Of a stretch of DNA of 6,362 nt, positions 5,271-6,362 are shown piece by piece; position 1 is the first letter of the stretch, and every line of letters begins with the position of its first letter. Both the position numbers and the translations under genes were made by a program. Source of the stretch: Clostridiales bacterium (GTDB lineage Bacteria; Bacillota; Clostridia; Christensenellales; DUVY01); the NCBI GenBank assembly GCA_031290295.1, contig JAITNT010000252.1, forward strand, positions 1 through 6,362. Reading direction: 5' to 3'. The notes under the pieces are model-generated. The model made no database searches. It worked only from the letters and a program-made list of their open reading frames with translations, and was not told the origin of the DNA.

Positions 5271-5333
5271 CCGCTTGCCAATATACTGCTCTATCCGCTT
5301 TTCCCCCTAACGAGGCACGGCATTCGCGGGCGG

Positions 5334-5996
5334 CTACTCCTCTATTCTCTCTATGGATTTGATAAAGGGACTGCCGTCCATTATTTCCTTTATTCTGTCG
5401 TCCACCATAAAGACACTCGTTCTCAAATCCGCCGAAACGGTTATGCCGCCGTCCTCGTTATAGTAGCTGATTTTATAATACCTCTTAACGCCGAAAAGCT
5501 CTTTTATTCTCGTGCCCTCGTCGGCGTTGCAGCTGAATTTTATCCTAAAAAGGTAGAATCTCTTGATTTCAAAAATCTTCAGCGGCAAGTGCATTACGCA
5601 TTGTATAGCGATTATCAGTACCGTAGACCCGATCGACAGCCAATACATATCCGCGCCCGCCGCCATACCCACGCCCGCGGTCATCCACACGCCGGCGGCA
5701 GTCGTCAATCCGTGCAGGGCTTCCTTCTTGTACACGATTATGCCCGCGCCCAAAAAGCCTATGCCCGTAACAATTTGCGCGGCTACCCTGGCTCCGTCGC
5801 CCGCGCCGTCGAACCCGTACTTAGATATTATCGTCATAAGCGCGGAGCCGCCGCACACGATAGCGTGCGTACGCATTCCGGCTTCCTTATAACGCATTTT
5901 TCGCTCCAGCCCTATCGCGAAGCCTAACGCAAGCGCGATAACCACGCTCAACAAATATCTCATTTCCGGCTGAAACGACGCCAAAAATTCATCCAT
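5334..5996 (-). CDS. MgtC/SapB-family membrane protein
   Basis: A 220-residue inner-membrane protein of the MgtC/SapB family. The membrane domain (about 13-136) carries the family landmarks G29-L-E-R32, A39-G-M-R-T-H44, R70 followed by VAAQIVTGIGFLGAG (71-85), and GLTTAA (96-101) with W104. A soluble C-terminal domain (about 146-220) with alternating strands and helices fits the ACT-like domain found in longer members. Family members are tied to growth in low magnesium and, in pathogens, to survival in macrophages and F-type ATP synthase control. They are also common in free-living bacteria, so no virulence role is implied. The ATG at 5996 is preceded by GGAGGGGG (6013-6006) 9 nt upstream. 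The gene seems monocistronic, and the leader of about 45 nt is too short for a magnesium riboswitch. The TAG stop abuts repeat sequence. Confidence 0.93.
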   Translation of the reverse strand: MDEFLASFQPEMRYLLSVVIALALGFAIGLERKMRYKEAGMRTHAIVCGGSALMTIISKYGFDGAGDGARVAAQIVTGIGFLGAGIIVYKKEALHGLTTAAGVWMTAGVGMAAGADMYWLSIGSTVLIIAIQCVMHLPLKIFEIKRFYLFRIKFSCNADEGTRIKELFGVKRYYKISYYNEDGGITVSADLRTSVFMVDDRIKEIMDGSPFIKSIERIEE

Positions 5997-6047
5997 ATAT
6001 CAATACCCCCTCCGTTCTAACTTAACGCGCGTATGTATAATTAAAAT

Positions 6048-6076
6048 ATTATACTCCGCTTTGCCCGCGTCCGCAA
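6048..6076 (-). promoter_or_regulatory. Probable sigma-A promoter of the MgtC-like gene
   Basis: TTGCGG (6076-6071), a 17-nt spacer and a perfect TATAAT (6053-6048) on the minus strand. The transcript would start near 6041. The -35 lies in an imperfect inverted repeat (CGCTTGC...GCAAAGCG, about 6055-6079) that could be an operator; this is speculative. Confidence 0.65.
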
Positions 6077-6132
6077 GCGCTTTACGCGAAAACCGGAAAC
6101 CTGCTCGGGCTGCCCGTCCGCCGATGCTTCCT

Positions 6133-6362
6133 CTACTCCGCGCCGTCGGCGTCATGTGCCGCCTTGTCCTCACCGTCCGTATCGGTTACCGCCTTATCGG
6201 TCGTTGCCTCACCGTCCGTATCGGGCTTTGCCGCCTCGTCATTAGAGTTGCTTCGCAATGCTCCGTTGCGTTCCTTTATTTCCGAGGTTATGCGCTCGTA
6301 CATTTTTTCGTCGAGCTTAAATTTTTTGTGATAAATACAGTAGGCAAGCCCTATAAATATGA
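6133..6362 (-). CDS. C-terminal end of a probable GPH/MFS sugar:cation symporter (partial)
   Basis: Only the last 75 codons and the TAG stop (6135-6133) are in the window; the gene continues beyond the right edge. The visible part begins with the end of a hydrophobic helix (IFIGLAYCIY). It then has a cytoplasmic tail, FKLDEKMYERITSEIKERNG, typical of how glycoside-pentoside-hexuronide:cation symporters finish (aromatic or Lys, KLDE, -Y--I--E----R). About 40 further residues follow, rich in D, E, A and T, with no hydrophobic residues of note. Within these, an 18-nt sequence is repeated exactly at 6168-6185 and 6207-6224, 39 nt apart, so the protein repeats DTDGE with a 13-residue period. The substrate cannot be told from this fragment. 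The coding call is firm; the family call is moderate because the core is missing. Confidence 0.72.
   Translation of the reverse strand, partial: IFIGLAYCIYHKKFKLDEKMYERITSEIKERNGALRSNSNDEAAKPDTDGEATTDKAVTDTDGEDKAAHDADGAE
6168..6224 (-). repeat. In-frame 39-nt tandem repeat in the symporter tail
   Basis: Two exact 18-nt copies (6168-6185 and 6207-6224) are separated by 21 nt that encode similar A/T/D/K-rich residues. The 39-nt period is a multiple of three, so unit gain or loss keeps the frame. Confidence 0.8.

Larger units (their letters stand above)
4839..5333. other. 495-nt gene-free region made of dispersed repeats
   Basis: Between mgtC-like and the small membrane gene no credible gene is seen on either strand. 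Apart from the promoter at 4856-4884, nearly all of it is repeats: a 13-bp hairpin (4900-4929), the about 70-nt unit (4944-5014), GTCA-type units (5035-5060, 5106-5130, 5177-5214) and a direct repeat (5134-5180 and 5223-5270). Bases 5317-5336 resemble part of the 'D' element (CATTCGCG then GGCGGC) next to the mgtC-like stop codon. Confidence 0.75.

Noticed and set aside
5109..5927. A 272-residue plus-strand open frame
   Set aside because: It runs through repeats and then antisense to the MgtC-like gene, whose frame carries clear family motifs. The plus frame shows none.
5997..6047. Magnesium (M-box) riboswitch before the MgtC-like gene
   Set aside because: With the promoter at 6048-6076 the leader is only about 45 nt, far shorter than an M-box.

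Overview
The window reads like a bacterial chromosome segment, most likely from a Clostridia-type Firmicute, possibly an uncultured lineage. The reasons are a Bacillus/Clostridium-style cysE-cysS pair, strong GGAGG-type ribosome binding sites and clear sigma-A type promoters. The taxonomy is an inference; no rRNA or other marker is present. All seven supported genes lie on the minus strand, so transcription runs from the right edge to the left edge.

Layout in transcription order (right to left). The right edge (6133-6362) holds the C-terminal tail of a probable GPH/MFS sugar:cation symporter with an odd acidic, internally repeated extension. Next is an MgtC/SapB-family membrane protein (5334-5996) with its own promoter. 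A repeat-rich, gene-free stretch follows (4839-5333). Then come an unassigned small polytopic membrane protein (4299-4838) and a MarR-like winged-helix regulator (3716-4138), each with a promoter of the form TTGNAA-N17-TATACT. Serine acetyltransferase (cysE, 2920-3636) and cysteinyl-tRNA synthetase (cysS, 1520-2917) follow, separated by 2 nt. A second repeat-rich gap (785-1519) precedes a hemolysin III/PAQR-family membrane protein (trhA, 125-784). More of the same repeats occupy the left edge (1-124).

Functional links. CysE makes O-acetylserine, the precursor of cysteine, and CysS charges tRNA-Cys, so the pair joins cysteine supply to cysteine use. The cysteine-bearing MarR-like regulator lies 79 nt upstream on the same strand with no evident terminator between. 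A regulator-cysE-cysS transcript is therefore plausible but unproven. The other genes are membrane-homeostasis or transport functions with no clear pathway link.

The most unusual content is not protein-coding. The intergenic regions are mosaics of at least three dispersed repeat types. One family consists of hairpin units opening with GTCA whose outer stem arms differ between units yet stay complementary. Another is an 80-105 nt element placed directly after stop codons. I saw no CRISPR array, tRNA, rRNA, transposase or phage gene, and no gene set that clearly makes up a new system.
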